From the NCBI GenBank assembly GCA_038501625.1, contig JAZAYU010000003.1:5346796-5410795 (forward strand): a DNA stretch of 64,000 nt. The letters run 5' to 3'. Source of the stretch: Corbicula japonica. Lineage: Eukaryota; Mollusca; Bivalvia; Venerida; Cyrenidae. Under the pieces are notes generated by a model. It was not told the origin of the DNA. It saw only the letters and a list, made by a program, of their open reading frames with translations, and did not search any database. The position numbers and the translations under genes are program-made. Numbering within the stretch: position 1 is the first letter of the stretch; every line of letters begins with the position of its first letter. This document shows, piece after piece, positions 23,901-35,700 of the stretch.

Positions 23901-25329
23901 TGTTAACTTACTTGTAAGAAAATTACTCACCTCTAACCGAACAGACCCTATTTTAAACGCGGTATCGCAAATACGGTGCCAAATATATACATCCGCACTT
24001 CCGGAACTAGTGCGCCTCTACCAAACGAGATATAGGCATGAAATTGCTTTCATTTATTTTCCTGACATGTTATTTCTGCAAACAAGTCACAAACAGGTCG
24101 ATTTCTAACGGTTAAGAGGCCCCCAGATGAAGAGAAAAAAATAGCATATAATGAAACGGACTTCATTCGAATGGACCACGGAGGAATACCGAGTTATTTA
24201 CCATAATACAACCTTATTTAATGTTCAACGTAGCACGCTGTATATTCTGCAATTCTTTTACTAAATTACTAATATCCGATATTACCTATTTGGAATCCTA
24301 TTTGGATTTCATTTTTTAAATAATAATTTCTCAAAATCTTGGAGTGTGTATTACCTTTATTCTAAACGATATCGAGTATTTACATGCTTTTATTTCTACA
24401 GGTTTAATTTATGATTGATAAACTTTGTATCAATAGTTTATCAATACACGTTTGATATTACAGATTAATTATAGTAATATATGAATATGGATTTAATAAG
24501 TTAAAACCAAACTCAGGAAAAAAGAGAAACTGCTGGAGTATAGTGTTGAGTTTCTTTGAACACAAAAAGGATCCCTAATCGCTTCATCAACTTGGTTTCT
24601 CCTTGTCCGTGGCATTCCTTTCAATGTCCTTGCGAGTTTTAAACGAAATTATCCGTGAGGAAAATGTAACATACTCTCTAGACCTGTCAAAGTCAACTGT
24701 CACTTAGATAAAAAAAACAAAAATATAAATCACATCCTCTCCAAGATTTTAAACCCTCGATATGTTATACATACGGCTACTTCCGTTTAAATAACAACAA
24801 CAACTTCTCACGTGATTACAAACTCGAAAAATGATTGGGTACCTCTTAAACCATAGGTTTAAGGTGTAAGACCTGTAAATAGACTTCCCTATATAAACTA
24901 TAGTAAACATGACATGTTTCAAAAGGCTGGCAATCATAGCTGGTACCATTTTAATAAGGGCTAACTTACATGCTTTTAAAGCTAATTGTTTCTACTGTCC
25001 ATTTCCAGCAAGAAATGTAGGGGTCATGTATCAATTAACAGAGATTTGACACCTTGAAACCGGTGGTCTATTTTTTTCACTTCTGTGTGAACTTCAAAAC
25101 TGTTTTACATATGCCGTCCTAAAACCAGGGCCTTTTTTTCATATACTGCATTTCCAAACATAAATTTGCTATCAGTGTGTCAGTAAAAGCATCTCATTTA
25201 CTTAACATGTTCCTTTCAGGCCATACTAGCCATTTAATGCCCCCAAAAGGCAAAAAAATTGGGACTATTTAGTGTCAGCCATTGTCTAGCCCGAGTAGGA
25301 AGATCCGGTGGACTATTTACAAGTAATTA

Positions 25330-25768
25330 GCCTTAACAGATAAACCCGTAGTTTAAAGTCTTAACTATATAGTTAACAGATTTTGAGGATTATTGTGCTT
25401 ATTAAACTTCAAAGTATATGATTAACTGTCAAACTATGGGTTTAAGAGTTCAATCTATAGGTTTAAAGAAAATTCACTTAAAACTATGCATTTAAGTCTC
25501 TTAATACCATAGTTTAATGTAATTTTGTCGAAAATCTCTTAAACCTATAGATTAAAGTCTTAAACCATAGGATTAACACTTAAACATAGGGTTTAAGCTG
25601 ATAAACCTGCAGTTTAAGTAAAATTCTGCACAATTTTCTCTTAAACCCATAGTTTCAACTCTTAATCTATATGTTTAACAGTTAAACCCTGGGTTTAAGT
25701 CTGTTAAACTATGGGTTTAACAGTTAAACCTATAGTTTAAGTAATTATTGTGCTAACCGCATGCCATA
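25330..25768. repeat. Right subterminal array of palindromic TTAAAC/GTTTAA motifs
   Basis: Mirror counterpart of 20433-21000. The outer approx 85 bp is nearly the exact reverse complement of the left end. The inner part has the same motif with diverged order. Isolated motifs also occur at 24846-24905. Confidence 0.8.
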
Positions 25769-25775
25769 GTATGAG
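25769..25775. other. Target-site duplication, right copy
   Basis: GTATGAG directly after the right terminus, matching 20426-20432. Confidence 0.7.
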
Positions 25776-25976
25776 AGCATCGCAATTAACCGATTATCAA
25801 ATGATTTAGGCTATGGGTCCGTTCAAAACTAGCTATATTCCAATTAGTTTTAGATTATTTTCTATAAGAATTGCATTAAAATCAATAGTGAACCGAACAT
25901 CTATATATTCATTTCATACATAGTTATTGTTCATGAAAGTATATCGTCATAATATTATAAGCCTACAAATAATTAG

Positions 25977-26608
25977 ACGATAGGTGATGTTGTTGTGTAT
26001 TTATTGGTCGGAAAACATTTTGGTATCGAAGTTGAATGTGACATTGACCCACTGCCCTCAAAATCAACAGGGATCACCAACATGTGAGGACAAACCTCCG
26101 TATCAAATGAGAAGACCGTAGATGAAATCGTAGTGTAGTTACTGGTCAGAAAAGCTATACGGTATTGTAGACCACTGTAACCTTGACCTTTCACATAACT
26201 ACCTCAAAATACAAAGGGGCCATCTACATGTGATAAAAAACCACAGTACCAAAGTTTAGGACCAGATGCTAAGTCGTTGTGCAGTTATTGATCAGACAGC
26301 GTTATTGTGTTTCAGGTCTTTGTGACTTTTACTTTTGACCTACTGACCTGAAAATCAATAAGAGCAATACACATGTGATAATCAACCTCCCTACCAAATC
26401 TGAGGAATATCGCAAAATCGTTGTCTTGTTATATGTCGGACAAAATGTTGGTGTTGAAGGTCATTGTGACTTTCACTTTTGATCTACTGATCTGAAAATC
26501 AAAACTTCTCTACCAAATGTGAGGACTGATTACGGACGGATCGGAACGACGAAGGGAGTGACCGAACGACATGTGCAAAGCAATATACCCCGCTCTTCTA
26601 AGGGGGCA
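25977..26608. repeat. Approx 143-bp degenerate tandem repeat, about 4 units
   Basis: Units are marked by TTATTGGTCGGAAAAC (25999), TTACTGGTCAGAAAAG (26138), TTATTGATCAGACAGC (26285) and TTATATGTCGGACAAA (26428). Each is followed by a TGTGACNTT..ACTTTTGACC block and an ACATGTGATAATCAACCT-like block. It ends with ATACCCCGCTCTTCTAAGGG. I recall this type as common in bivalve and gastropod genomes. Non-coding. Confidence 0.65.
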
Positions 26609-27756
26609 TAATAAGAGTTTCAATAAAAAGAAATTCCCCGAGGTGGTAGAAACTTATTTCTAGAAAATTATTGTTCCACGTTCAAGCTTCTAAGTCAAAT
26701 ATCGAAATGCGGTACTGGTAGCTTAGTCGGTGCTTTTTGTGCCAAATTAAAAAAATAGCCTTGGATGCACAACCTATTTGGAAAACACCGCAACTAATTT
26801 GTTTTAGGCTGACGCTTTTTACAATGAATACAGTATAAAAATATTATATATTTTAAACTGTTTAATTCATATTTGTGAAATTGAAACAGTGACATTAATG
26901 TATTAAGTTTTCCATTTCCATTTAATGTCTTTCATGAATAACATTCAGCTATATAATAGTTTTCTTGTTGTATGTAAGACTCTAAGACAGTTCTATAAGT
27001 GAATAGGGGTGTCGAAATCGTCTAAATCTGTTCTGATGATATCTTTTCTGCTTATCATTTGAGATGGATTTAAATTTGTAGTGCAGATATTGGGTGTAGC
27101 TTAAACTGGGCTAGATGGCATGGACAATAATTTGCATTTCAACTGCGGTCCATAAACTGGCTTAATCGAACTGTGCCTGCAATATTTTCACATGTGTCTT
27201 CTCTATGAATTTAGACGTTCATGTCCATTTATCCTTGTTATTACTGAAAAAGTGAAAATTCAATTCTGTTTATGACTTGTAGGCATAAACTAAAGAGAAA
27301 TTAGCACATTTCAGTTATAAAGGCAAAATTTGCGAACAGGCATTTATGAAACAAGTGGTATTAAGGAAATGTTTTGGAATTGTTGAGGTAAAATTGAATA
27401 TAATTAAAGGTTTTGTGTTTGAGAGCAGTCAGTATAAATTTTCACAGAATTTATTGAAAACAAAACGCAGCCATATCCGCTATGATGCAGGAATTCTAAA
27501 CTAGCGAAGATGGGTACGGTAATTTGTTTCTGCTGCCGAAATTTGCTTGCCTGTTCAATGTCGGATGAATTTTGTGGAAATCGATAGTGATTGCAGCTAT
27601 TGGCTCTATTCTTTTTTAATGTCAAAATCATTGATTTTACAGAGCTTCCGGCGTATAATTAATATTATATTAGGTGAATTTTGACTTGGCCAGCTGCGCA
27701 AAAGAGTTTTAATATTCCTTTTGAAATTTTTCTTTGTTAAAAGCTTGGAATATGTG
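26609..27756. other. Non-coding; contains one copy of a dispersed repeat near 27100-27215
   Basis: 27100-27215 (TGGGCTAGATGGCATGGAC, CTTAATCGAACTGTGCCTGC, AATATTTTCACATGTGTCTT) is recognisably related to 44360-44475. No gene seen in the remainder. Confidence 0.4.
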
Positions 27757-27940
27757 TAGATAGATAGATAGATTTATTTTGGTATGGAATACATATACAT
27801 GGTCATTTAAAACAACATGTACGGTACAAATATATATAACACACATGTGAATAAATTAGCCATGACATGCACACCAACACCGAGGATAACACAAAAAGAG
27901 AGACTCTTATTTCCATTGTGGTCCTCTGTGTTGGTGGCGT

Positions 27941-28568
27941 AAGGCCTGCCAAAACTTCTTCATTAAAAATCCGGAGATTTGTCTGAATACGATGTCAATG
28001 ATGATGATGATGACGACGACGATGTTGTTGTTGTTTTAATGTCATGTTCAATATGATTGTGACTGAACAAAAATGATGATGATGATGATGATAGTTTTCT
28101 GATATTCTTCTTTATAATTATATTATTCAAAGAATTATTTTAATGAATTTCGCCGATTTTGTTAGAAATGTTTATAGAAATTGTTCTAAAATGAGTTTTT
28201 GTCTATTTTATCTTTCATTTTTTAAAACTTTCTGTTTACCCTGTTAAGACCTGTTTTTGACAATATTAGAATGAACATGTAATGAAAATAGATAAAGGCA
28301 GGTGTAACATCGATGCCCTTGTTAAGTTTATAACACGCGGTAATTGTACAGTTGTGCCAGAGGCACTGTGGCAGCATGTCTCTGACCACGTCCTCGTTAT
28401 CTCGTAATAAACAGGAAATGCGCGACTGCAGTAGAATAACTATTACGTTCATTGCACAACTTTTAAATTAGGTTTAAGTAATCTATATTTCTTGCAATTT
28501 CATAGAAATCCGGAGAAGTAACATTAAATCCTGAGATTTCGGATAAAATCCGGAGATTTGGCAGGCCT
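27941..28568. mobile_element. Small DNA transposon (628 bp) inside a LINE
   Basis: AGGCCTGCCAAA at the left is mirrored by TTTGGCAGGCCT at the right, with internal repeats AATCCGGAGA near both ends. It is flanked by direct repeats GTGGCGT (27934-27940 and 28569-28575), a 7-8 bp target duplication consistent with hAT-type insertion. The interior has (GAT)n runs and no recognisable transposase. Confidence 0.65.
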
Positions 28569-29038
28569 GTGGCGTGACATAGAGAGCCTTTAATTTATGC
28601 AAAACCTACTTTCAATTAAATATATCACAGTAAGAATTCAATTGTTTTATCACAGATTAGAATTTACAGTATTGTTACCCATTATTCAAATAGCAGCGGA
28701 ATAAATATTCTAAGAAGCAAATGATAAAATTAATAAACATTAAATATTCTACATTCAGTTAAATTTCAATAAAGACAAATTATATTATATCACAGTCACA
28801 AAGTTAAACCTATTACTAAAACTATTGCCAAGATACCAAGTCTCAACTTTAAAATGTAGAGATAAGAAATTTAAAAATGTACAGCACATTATTAACAGAT
28901 AAAAAGAAAAAAAAAGATCATGATAAACTAAAAATGCTAAATGATAAGATGAAAAACAAAATAAGTTAAATCCATTCCTATACCGAAAAAATCAAATGTA
29001 AATTTGAAAAGCACTTTTGAATATTAAAAAAAATAAAA

Positions 29039-29180
29039 TTACAAACTGTCCATTAGGTACTTCTTAACAGAAGTTTTGAAAGAAGGCAACCTGGTAATGT
29101 TAGATAATTCCGCTGGCAAACTATTCCAAAAGGAACAACCCACAAAGCTGAAAGATTTTGAGCCAAAACCGGGAACGTGA
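29039..29180 (-). pseudogene. LINE ORF2 C-terminal tail
   Basis: The minus strand reads VPGFGSKSFSFVGCSFWNSL, then PAELSNITRLPSFKTSVKKY and LMDSL before a TAA at 29039-29041. The WNSLPAE...FK..VKKYL pattern is the usual end of CR1/Jockey-type ORF2 proteins. Everything upstream is replaced by the satellite. Confidence 0.75.
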
Positions 29181-29196
29181 AGTTAGCAGTGAGCAG

Positions 29197-29755
29197 TTAC
29201 AGCAGTGGCAGCAGTGAGATAATATAACTGCCGCAGTGACAGCAGTGGCAGCAGTAAGATCGTTTTTACTGCGGCAGTAACAGCAGTGACAGCAGTAAGA
29301 TCGTTTTTACTGCGGCAGTAACAGCAGTGACAGCAGTAAGATCGTTTTTACTGCGGCAGTAACAGCAGTGACAGCAGTAAGATCGTTTTTACTGCGGCAG
29401 TAACAGCAGTGACAGCAGTAAGATCGTTTTTACTGCGGCAGTAACAGCAGTAACAGCAGTAAGATCGTTTTTACTGCGGCAGTAACAGCAGTTACAGCAG
29501 TAAGATCGTTTTTACTGCGGCAGTAACAGCAGTGACAGCAGTAAGATCGTTTTTACTGCGGCAGTAACAGCAGTGACAGCAGTAAGATCGTTTTACTGCG
29601 GCAGTAACAGCAGTGACAGCAGTAAGATCGTTTTTACTGCGGCAGTAAGAGCAGTGACAGCAGTAAGATCGTTTTTACTGCGGCAGTAACAGCAGTAAGA
29701 TCGTTTTTACTGCGGCAGTAACAGCAGTAACAGCAGTAAGATCGTTTTACTGCAG
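29197..29755. repeat. Satellite section 1: 41-bp head-to-tail repeat
   Basis: About 13 copies of a 41-bp unit running AAGATCGTTTTTACTGCGGC then AGTAACAGCAGTGACAGCAGT. Copies are almost identical apart from G/A and T/A changes in the spacer trinucleotides and a few shortened units. Confidence 0.95.
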
Positions 29756-29759
29756 CAGT

Positions 29760-32700
29760 TACAGCAGTTACAGTAGTAATATGTTCTTATTTTCAAAAAT
29801 TATCACAAAAATCATCTTACTGCCGCAGTTACAGCAGTGACAGCAGTAAGATCTTTTAACTGCGGCAGTTACAGCAGTTACAGCAGTTACAGTGGTAATA
29901 TGTTCTTATTTTCAAAAATTATCACAAAAATCATCTTACTGCCGCAGTTACAGCAGTGACAGCAGTGAGATCGTTATCACTGCGGCAGTAGTAGCAGTTA
30001 CAGCAGGAAGATGTACGTAGATGAAAAAAAAACGACAAAAATTATCTTACTGCCGCAGTTATAGCAGTAACAGCAGTAAGATCGTTTTACTGCGGCAGTT
30101 ACAGCAGTTACAGCAGTAATATGTTCGTACATTAAAAATATATATAAAAAATCATCTTACTGCCGCAGTTACAGCAGTGACAGCAGTAAGATCTTTTTAC
30201 TGCGGCAGTTACAGCAGTTACAGCAGTTACAGTGGTAATATGTTCTTATTTTCAAAAATTATCACAAAAATCATCTTACTGCCGCAGTTACAGCAGTGAC
30301 AGCAGTGAGATCGTTTTCACTGCGGCAGTAGTAGCAGTTACAGCAGTAAGATGTACGTAGATGAAAAAACAACAACAAAAATTATCTTACTGCCGCAGTT
30401 ATAGCAGTTACAGCAGTAAGATCTTTTACTGCGGCAGTAACAGCAGTTACAGCAGAAATATGTTCGTACATTAAAACATATTTATAAAAAATCATCTTAC
30501 TGCCGCAGTTACAGCAGTGACAGCAGTAAGATCCTTTTACTGCGGCAGTTACAGCAGTTCCAGCAGTTACAATAGTAATATGTTCTTATTTTCAAAAATT
30601 ATCACAAAAATCATCTTACTGCCGCAGGAACAGCAGTGACAGCAGTGAGATCGTTTTCAGTGCGGCAGTAGTAGCAGTTACAGCAGTAAGATGTACGTAG
30701 ATGAAAAAAAAACGACAAAAATTATCTTACTGCCGCAGTTATAGCAGTTACAGCAGTAAGATCGTTTTACTGCGGCAGTTACAGCAGTTACAGCAGTAAT
30801 ATGTTCGTACATTAAAAAATATATATATAAAATAATCTTACTGCCGCAGTCACAGAAGTGACAGCAGTAAGATCTTTTTACTGTGGCAGTTACAGCTGTT
30901 ACAGCAGTTACAGTAGTAATATGTTCTTATTTTCAAAAATTATCACAAAAATCATCTTACTGCCGCAGTTACAGCAGTGACAGCAGTGAGATCGTTTTCA
31001 CTGCGGCAGTAGTAGCAGTTACAGCAGTAAGATGTACGTAGATGAAAAAAAACGACAAAAATTATCTTACTGCCGCAGTTATAGCAGTTACAGCAGTAAG
31101 ATCGTTTTACTGCGGCAGTTACAGCAGTTACAGCAGTAATATGTTCGTACATTACAAAATATATATATATAAAATCATCTTACTGCCGCAGTTACAGCAG
31201 TGACAGCAGTAAGATCTTTTTACTGCGGCAGTTACAGCAGTTACAGCAGTTACAGTGGTAATATGTTCTTAATTTCAAAAATTATCACAAAAATCATCTT
31301 ACTGCCGCAGTTACAGCAGTGACAGCAGTGAGATCATTTTCACTACTGCAGTAGTAGCAGTTACAGCAGTAAGAAGTACGTAGATGAAAAAAAAACGACA
31401 AAAATTATCTTACTGTCGCAGTTATAGCAGTTACAGCAGTAAGATCGTTTTACTGCGGTAGTTACAGCAGTTACAGCAGTAATATGTTCGTACATTAAAA
31501 AATATATATAAAAAATCATCTTACTGCCGCAGTTACAGCAGTGACAGCAGTAAGATCTTTTTACTGCGGCAGTTACAGCAGTTACAGTGGTAATATGTTC
31601 TTATTTTCAAAAATTATCACAAAAATAATCTTGTAACTGCCGCAGTTACAGCAGTGACAGCAGTGAGATCGTTTTACTGCGGCAGTTACAGCAGTAATAT
31701 GTTCGTACATTAAAAATATATATATATAAAATCATCTTACTGCCGCAGTTACAGCAATGACAGCAGTAAGATCTTTTTACTGCGGCAGTTACAGCAGTTA
31801 CAGCAGTTACAGTGGTAATATGTTCTTAATTTCAAAAATTATCACAAAAATCATCTTACTGCCGCAGTTACAGCAGTTACAGCAGTAATATGTCCGTACA
31901 GCAGTAAGATCGTTTTACTGCGGCAGTTACAGCAGTTACAGCAGTAATATGTTCGTACATCAAAAAATATATATAAAAAATCATCTTACTGCCGCAGTTA
32001 CAGCAGTGACAGCAGTAAGATCTTTTTACGGCGGCAGTTACAACAGTTACAGCAGTTACAGTGGTAATATGTTCTTATTTTCAAAAATTATCACAAAAAT
32101 CATCTTACTGCCGCAGTTACAGCAGTGACAGCAGTGAGATCGTTTTCACTGCGGCAGTAGTAGCAGTTACAGCAGTAAGATGTACGTAGATGAAAAAACA
32201 ACAAAAATTATCTTACTGCCGCAGTTATAGCAGTTACAGCAGTAAGATCGTTTTACTGCGGCAGTTACAGCAGTTATAGCAGAAATATGTTCGTACATTA
32301 AAATATATATATATAAAATCATCTTACTGCCGCAGTTACAGCAGTGACAGCAGTAAGATCTTTTTACTGCGGCAGTTACAGCAGTTACAGCAGTTACAGT
32401 AGTAATATGTTCTTATTTTCAAAAATTATCACAAAAATCATCTTACTGCCGCAGTTACAGCAGTGAGATCGTTTTCACTGCGGCAGTTGTAGCAGTTACA
32501 GCAGTAAGATGTACGTAGATGAAAAAAAAACGACAAAAATTATCTTACTGCCGCAGTTATAGCAGTTACAGCAGTAAGATCGTTTTACTGCGGCAGTTAC
32601 AGCAGTTACAGCAGTAATATGTCCGTACATTAAAAATATATATAAAAAATCTTCTTACTGCCGCAGTTACAGCAGTGACAGCAGTAAGATCTTTTTACTG

Positions 32701-35700
32701 CGGCAGTTACAGCAGTTACAGCAGTAATATGTTCGTACATTAAAAAATATATTTATAAAATCATCTTACTGCCGCAGTTACAGCAGTGACAGCAGTAAGA
32801 TCTTTTTACTGCGGCAGTTACAGCAGTTACAGCAGTTACAGTGGTAATATGTTCTTATTTTCAAAAATTATCACAAAAATCATCTTACTGCCGCAGTTAC
32901 AGCAGTGACAGCAGTGAGATCGTTTTCACTGCGGCAGTAGTAGCAGTTACAGCAGTAAGATGTACGTAGATGAAAAAAAAACGACAAAAATTATCTTACT
33001 GCCGCAGTTATAGCAGTTACAGCAGTAAGATCGTTTTACTGCGGCAGTTACAGCAGTTACAGCAGTAATATGTTCGTACATTAAAATATATATATATAAA
33101 ATCATCTTACTGCCGCAGTTACAGCAGTGACAGCAGTAAGATCTTTTTACTGCGGCAGTTACAGCAGTCACAGCAGTTACAGTGGTAATATGTTCTTATT
33201 TTCAAAAATTATCACAAAAATCATCTTGTAACTGCCGCAGTTACAGCAGTGACAGCAGTAAGATCGTTTTACTGCGGCAGTTACAGCAGTAATATGTTCG
33301 TACATTAAAAAATATATTTATAAAATCATCTTACTGCCGCAGTTACAGCAGTGACAGCAGTAAGATCTTTTTACTGCGGCAGTTACAGCAGTTACAGCAG
33401 TTACAGTGGTAATATGTTCTTATTTTCAAAAATTATCACAAAAATCATCTTACTGCCGCAGTTACAGCAGTGACAGCAGTGAGATCGTTTTCACTGCGGC
33501 AGTAGTAGCAGTTACAGCAGTAAGATGTACTTAGATGAAAAAACAAACGACAAAAATTATCTTACTGCCGCAGTTATAGCAGTTACAGCAGTAAGATCGT
33601 TTTACTGCGGCAGTTACAGCAGTTACAGCAGTAATATGTTCGTACATTAAAAAATATATTTATAAAATCATCTTACTGCCGCAGTTACAGCAGTGACAGC
33701 AGTAAGATCTTTTTACTGCGGCAGTTACAGCAGTTACAGCAGTTACAGTGGTAATATGTTCTTATTTTCAAAAATTATCACAAAAATCATCTTACTGCCG
33801 CAGTTACAGCAGTGACAGCAGTGAGATCGTTTTCACTGCGGCAGTAGTAGCAGTTACAGCAGTAAGAAGTACGTAGATGAAAAAAAACGACAAAAATTAT
33901 ATTACTGCCGCAGTTATAGCAGTTACAGCAGTAAGATCGTTTTACTGCGGCAGTTACAGCAGTTACAGCAGTAATATGTTCGTACATTAAAATATATATA
34001 TAAAAAATCATCTTACTGCCGCAGTTACAGCAGTGACAGCAGTAAGATCTTTTTATGCGGCAGTTACAGCAGTTACAGCAGTTACAGTGGTAATATGTTC
34101 TTATTTTCAAAAATTATCACAAAAATCATCTTACTGCCGCAGTTACAGCAGTGACAGCAGTGAGATCGTTTTCACTGCGGCAGTAGTAGCAGTTACAGCA
34201 GTAAGATGTACGTAGATGAAAAAAAACGACAAAAATTATCTTACTGCCGCAGTTATAGCAGTTACAGCAGTAAGATCGTTTTACTGCGGCAGTTACAGCA
34301 GTTACAGTAGTAATATGTTTTTATTTTCAAAAATTATCACAAAAATCATCTTACTGCCGCAGTTACAGCAGTGAGATCGTTTTCACTGCGGCAGTAGTAG
34401 CAGTTACAGCAGTAAGATTCGTACATTAAAAAATATATATAAAAAATCATCTTACTGCCGCAGTTACAGCAGTGACAGCAGTAAGATCTTTTTACTGCGG
34501 CAGTTACAGCAGTTACAGCAGTTACAGTGGTAATATGTTCTTATTTTCAAAAATTATCACAAAAATCATCTTACTGCCGCAGTTACAGCAGTGACAGCAG
34601 TGAGATCGTTTTCACTGCGGCAGTAGTAGCAGTTACAGCAGTAAGATGTACGTAGATGAAAAAACAACAAAAATTATCTTACTGCCGCAGTTATAGCAGT
34701 TACAGCAGTAAGATCTTTTTACTGCGGCAGTTACAGCAGTTATAGCAGAAATATGTTCGTACATTAAAAAATATATATAAAAAATCATCTTACTGCCGCA
34801 GTTACAGCAGTGACAGCAGTAAGATCCTTTTAATGCGGAAGTAACAGCAGTTCCAGCAGTTACAGTAGTAATAAATATGTTCTTATTTTCAAAAATTATC
34901 ACAAAAATCATCTTACTGCCGCAGTTACAGCAGTGACAGCAGTGAGATCGTTTTCACTGCGGAAGTATTAGCAGTTACAGCAGTAAGATGTACGTAGATG
35001 AAAAAAAAACGACAAAAATTATCTTACTGCCACAGTTATAGCAGTTACAGCAGTAAGATCGTTTTACTGCGGCAGTTACAGCAGTTACAGCAGTAATATG
35101 TCCGTACATTAAAAATATATATAAAAAATCTTCTTACTGCCGCAGTTACAGCAGTGACAGCATTAAGATCTTTTTACTGCGGCAGTTACAGCAGTTACAG
35201 CAGTAATATGTTCGTACATTAAAAAATATATTTATAAAATCATCTTACTGCCGCAGTTACAGCAGTGACAGCAGTAAGATCTTTTTACTGCGGCAGTTAC
35301 AGCAGTTACAGCAGTTACAGTGGTAATATGTTCTTAATTTCAAAAATGATCACAAAAATCATCTTACTGCCGCAGTTACAGCAGTGACAGCAGTGAGATC
35401 GTTTTCACTGCGGCAGTAGTAGCAGTTACAGCAGTATGAAGTACGTAGATGAAAAAAAAACGACAAAAATTATATTACTGCCGCAGTTATAGCAGTTACA
35501 GCAGTAAGATCGTTTTACTGCGGCAGTTACAGCAGTTACAGCAGTAATATGTTCGTACATTAAAATATATATATAAAAAATCATCTTACTGCCGCGGTTA
35601 CAGCAGTGACAGCAGTAAGATCTTTTTACTGCGGCAGTTACAGCAGTCACAGAAGTTACAGTGGTAATATGTTCTTATTTTCAAAAGTTATCACAAAAAT

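Larger units (their letters stand above)
20433..25768. mobile_element. 5.3-kb DNA-transposon-like element with palindromic subterminal arrays
   Basis: The left end TATGGCATGCGGTTAGCAC is perfectly mirrored by the right end GTGCTAACCGCATGCCATA. The mirror continues for about 85 bp through AATAATTACTTAAACTATAG and beyond, then loosens into arrays of palindromic TTAAAC-N-GTTTAA words on both sides. A 7-8 bp direct repeat flanks the element. The interior (about 21000-25330) holds only chance open frames, a (CAA)n run and a G homopolymer, so no transposase is visible and this is probably a non-autonomous passenger. Termini and TSD do not match hAT (CAGGG), piggyBac (TTAA) or Mariner (TA). Superfamily unknown. 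Confidence 0.75.
27757..29186 (-). mobile_element. LINE 3' end, interrupted by a DNA transposon
   Basis: On the minus strand the LINE C-terminus (29039-29180) is followed by an AT-rich 3' region that ends in an (ATCT)n tail at 27757-27772. The 3' region is split at 27941-28568 by an inserted element, and the flanks rejoin at GTGGCGT. The 5' side stops at the start of the satellite array near 29187. LINEs with microsatellite tails are common in molluscs. Confidence 0.65.

Noticed and set aside
28222..28452. 76-codon minus-strand frame in the 628-bp DNA transposon as a transposase
   Set aside because: Too short and without any catalytic motif.
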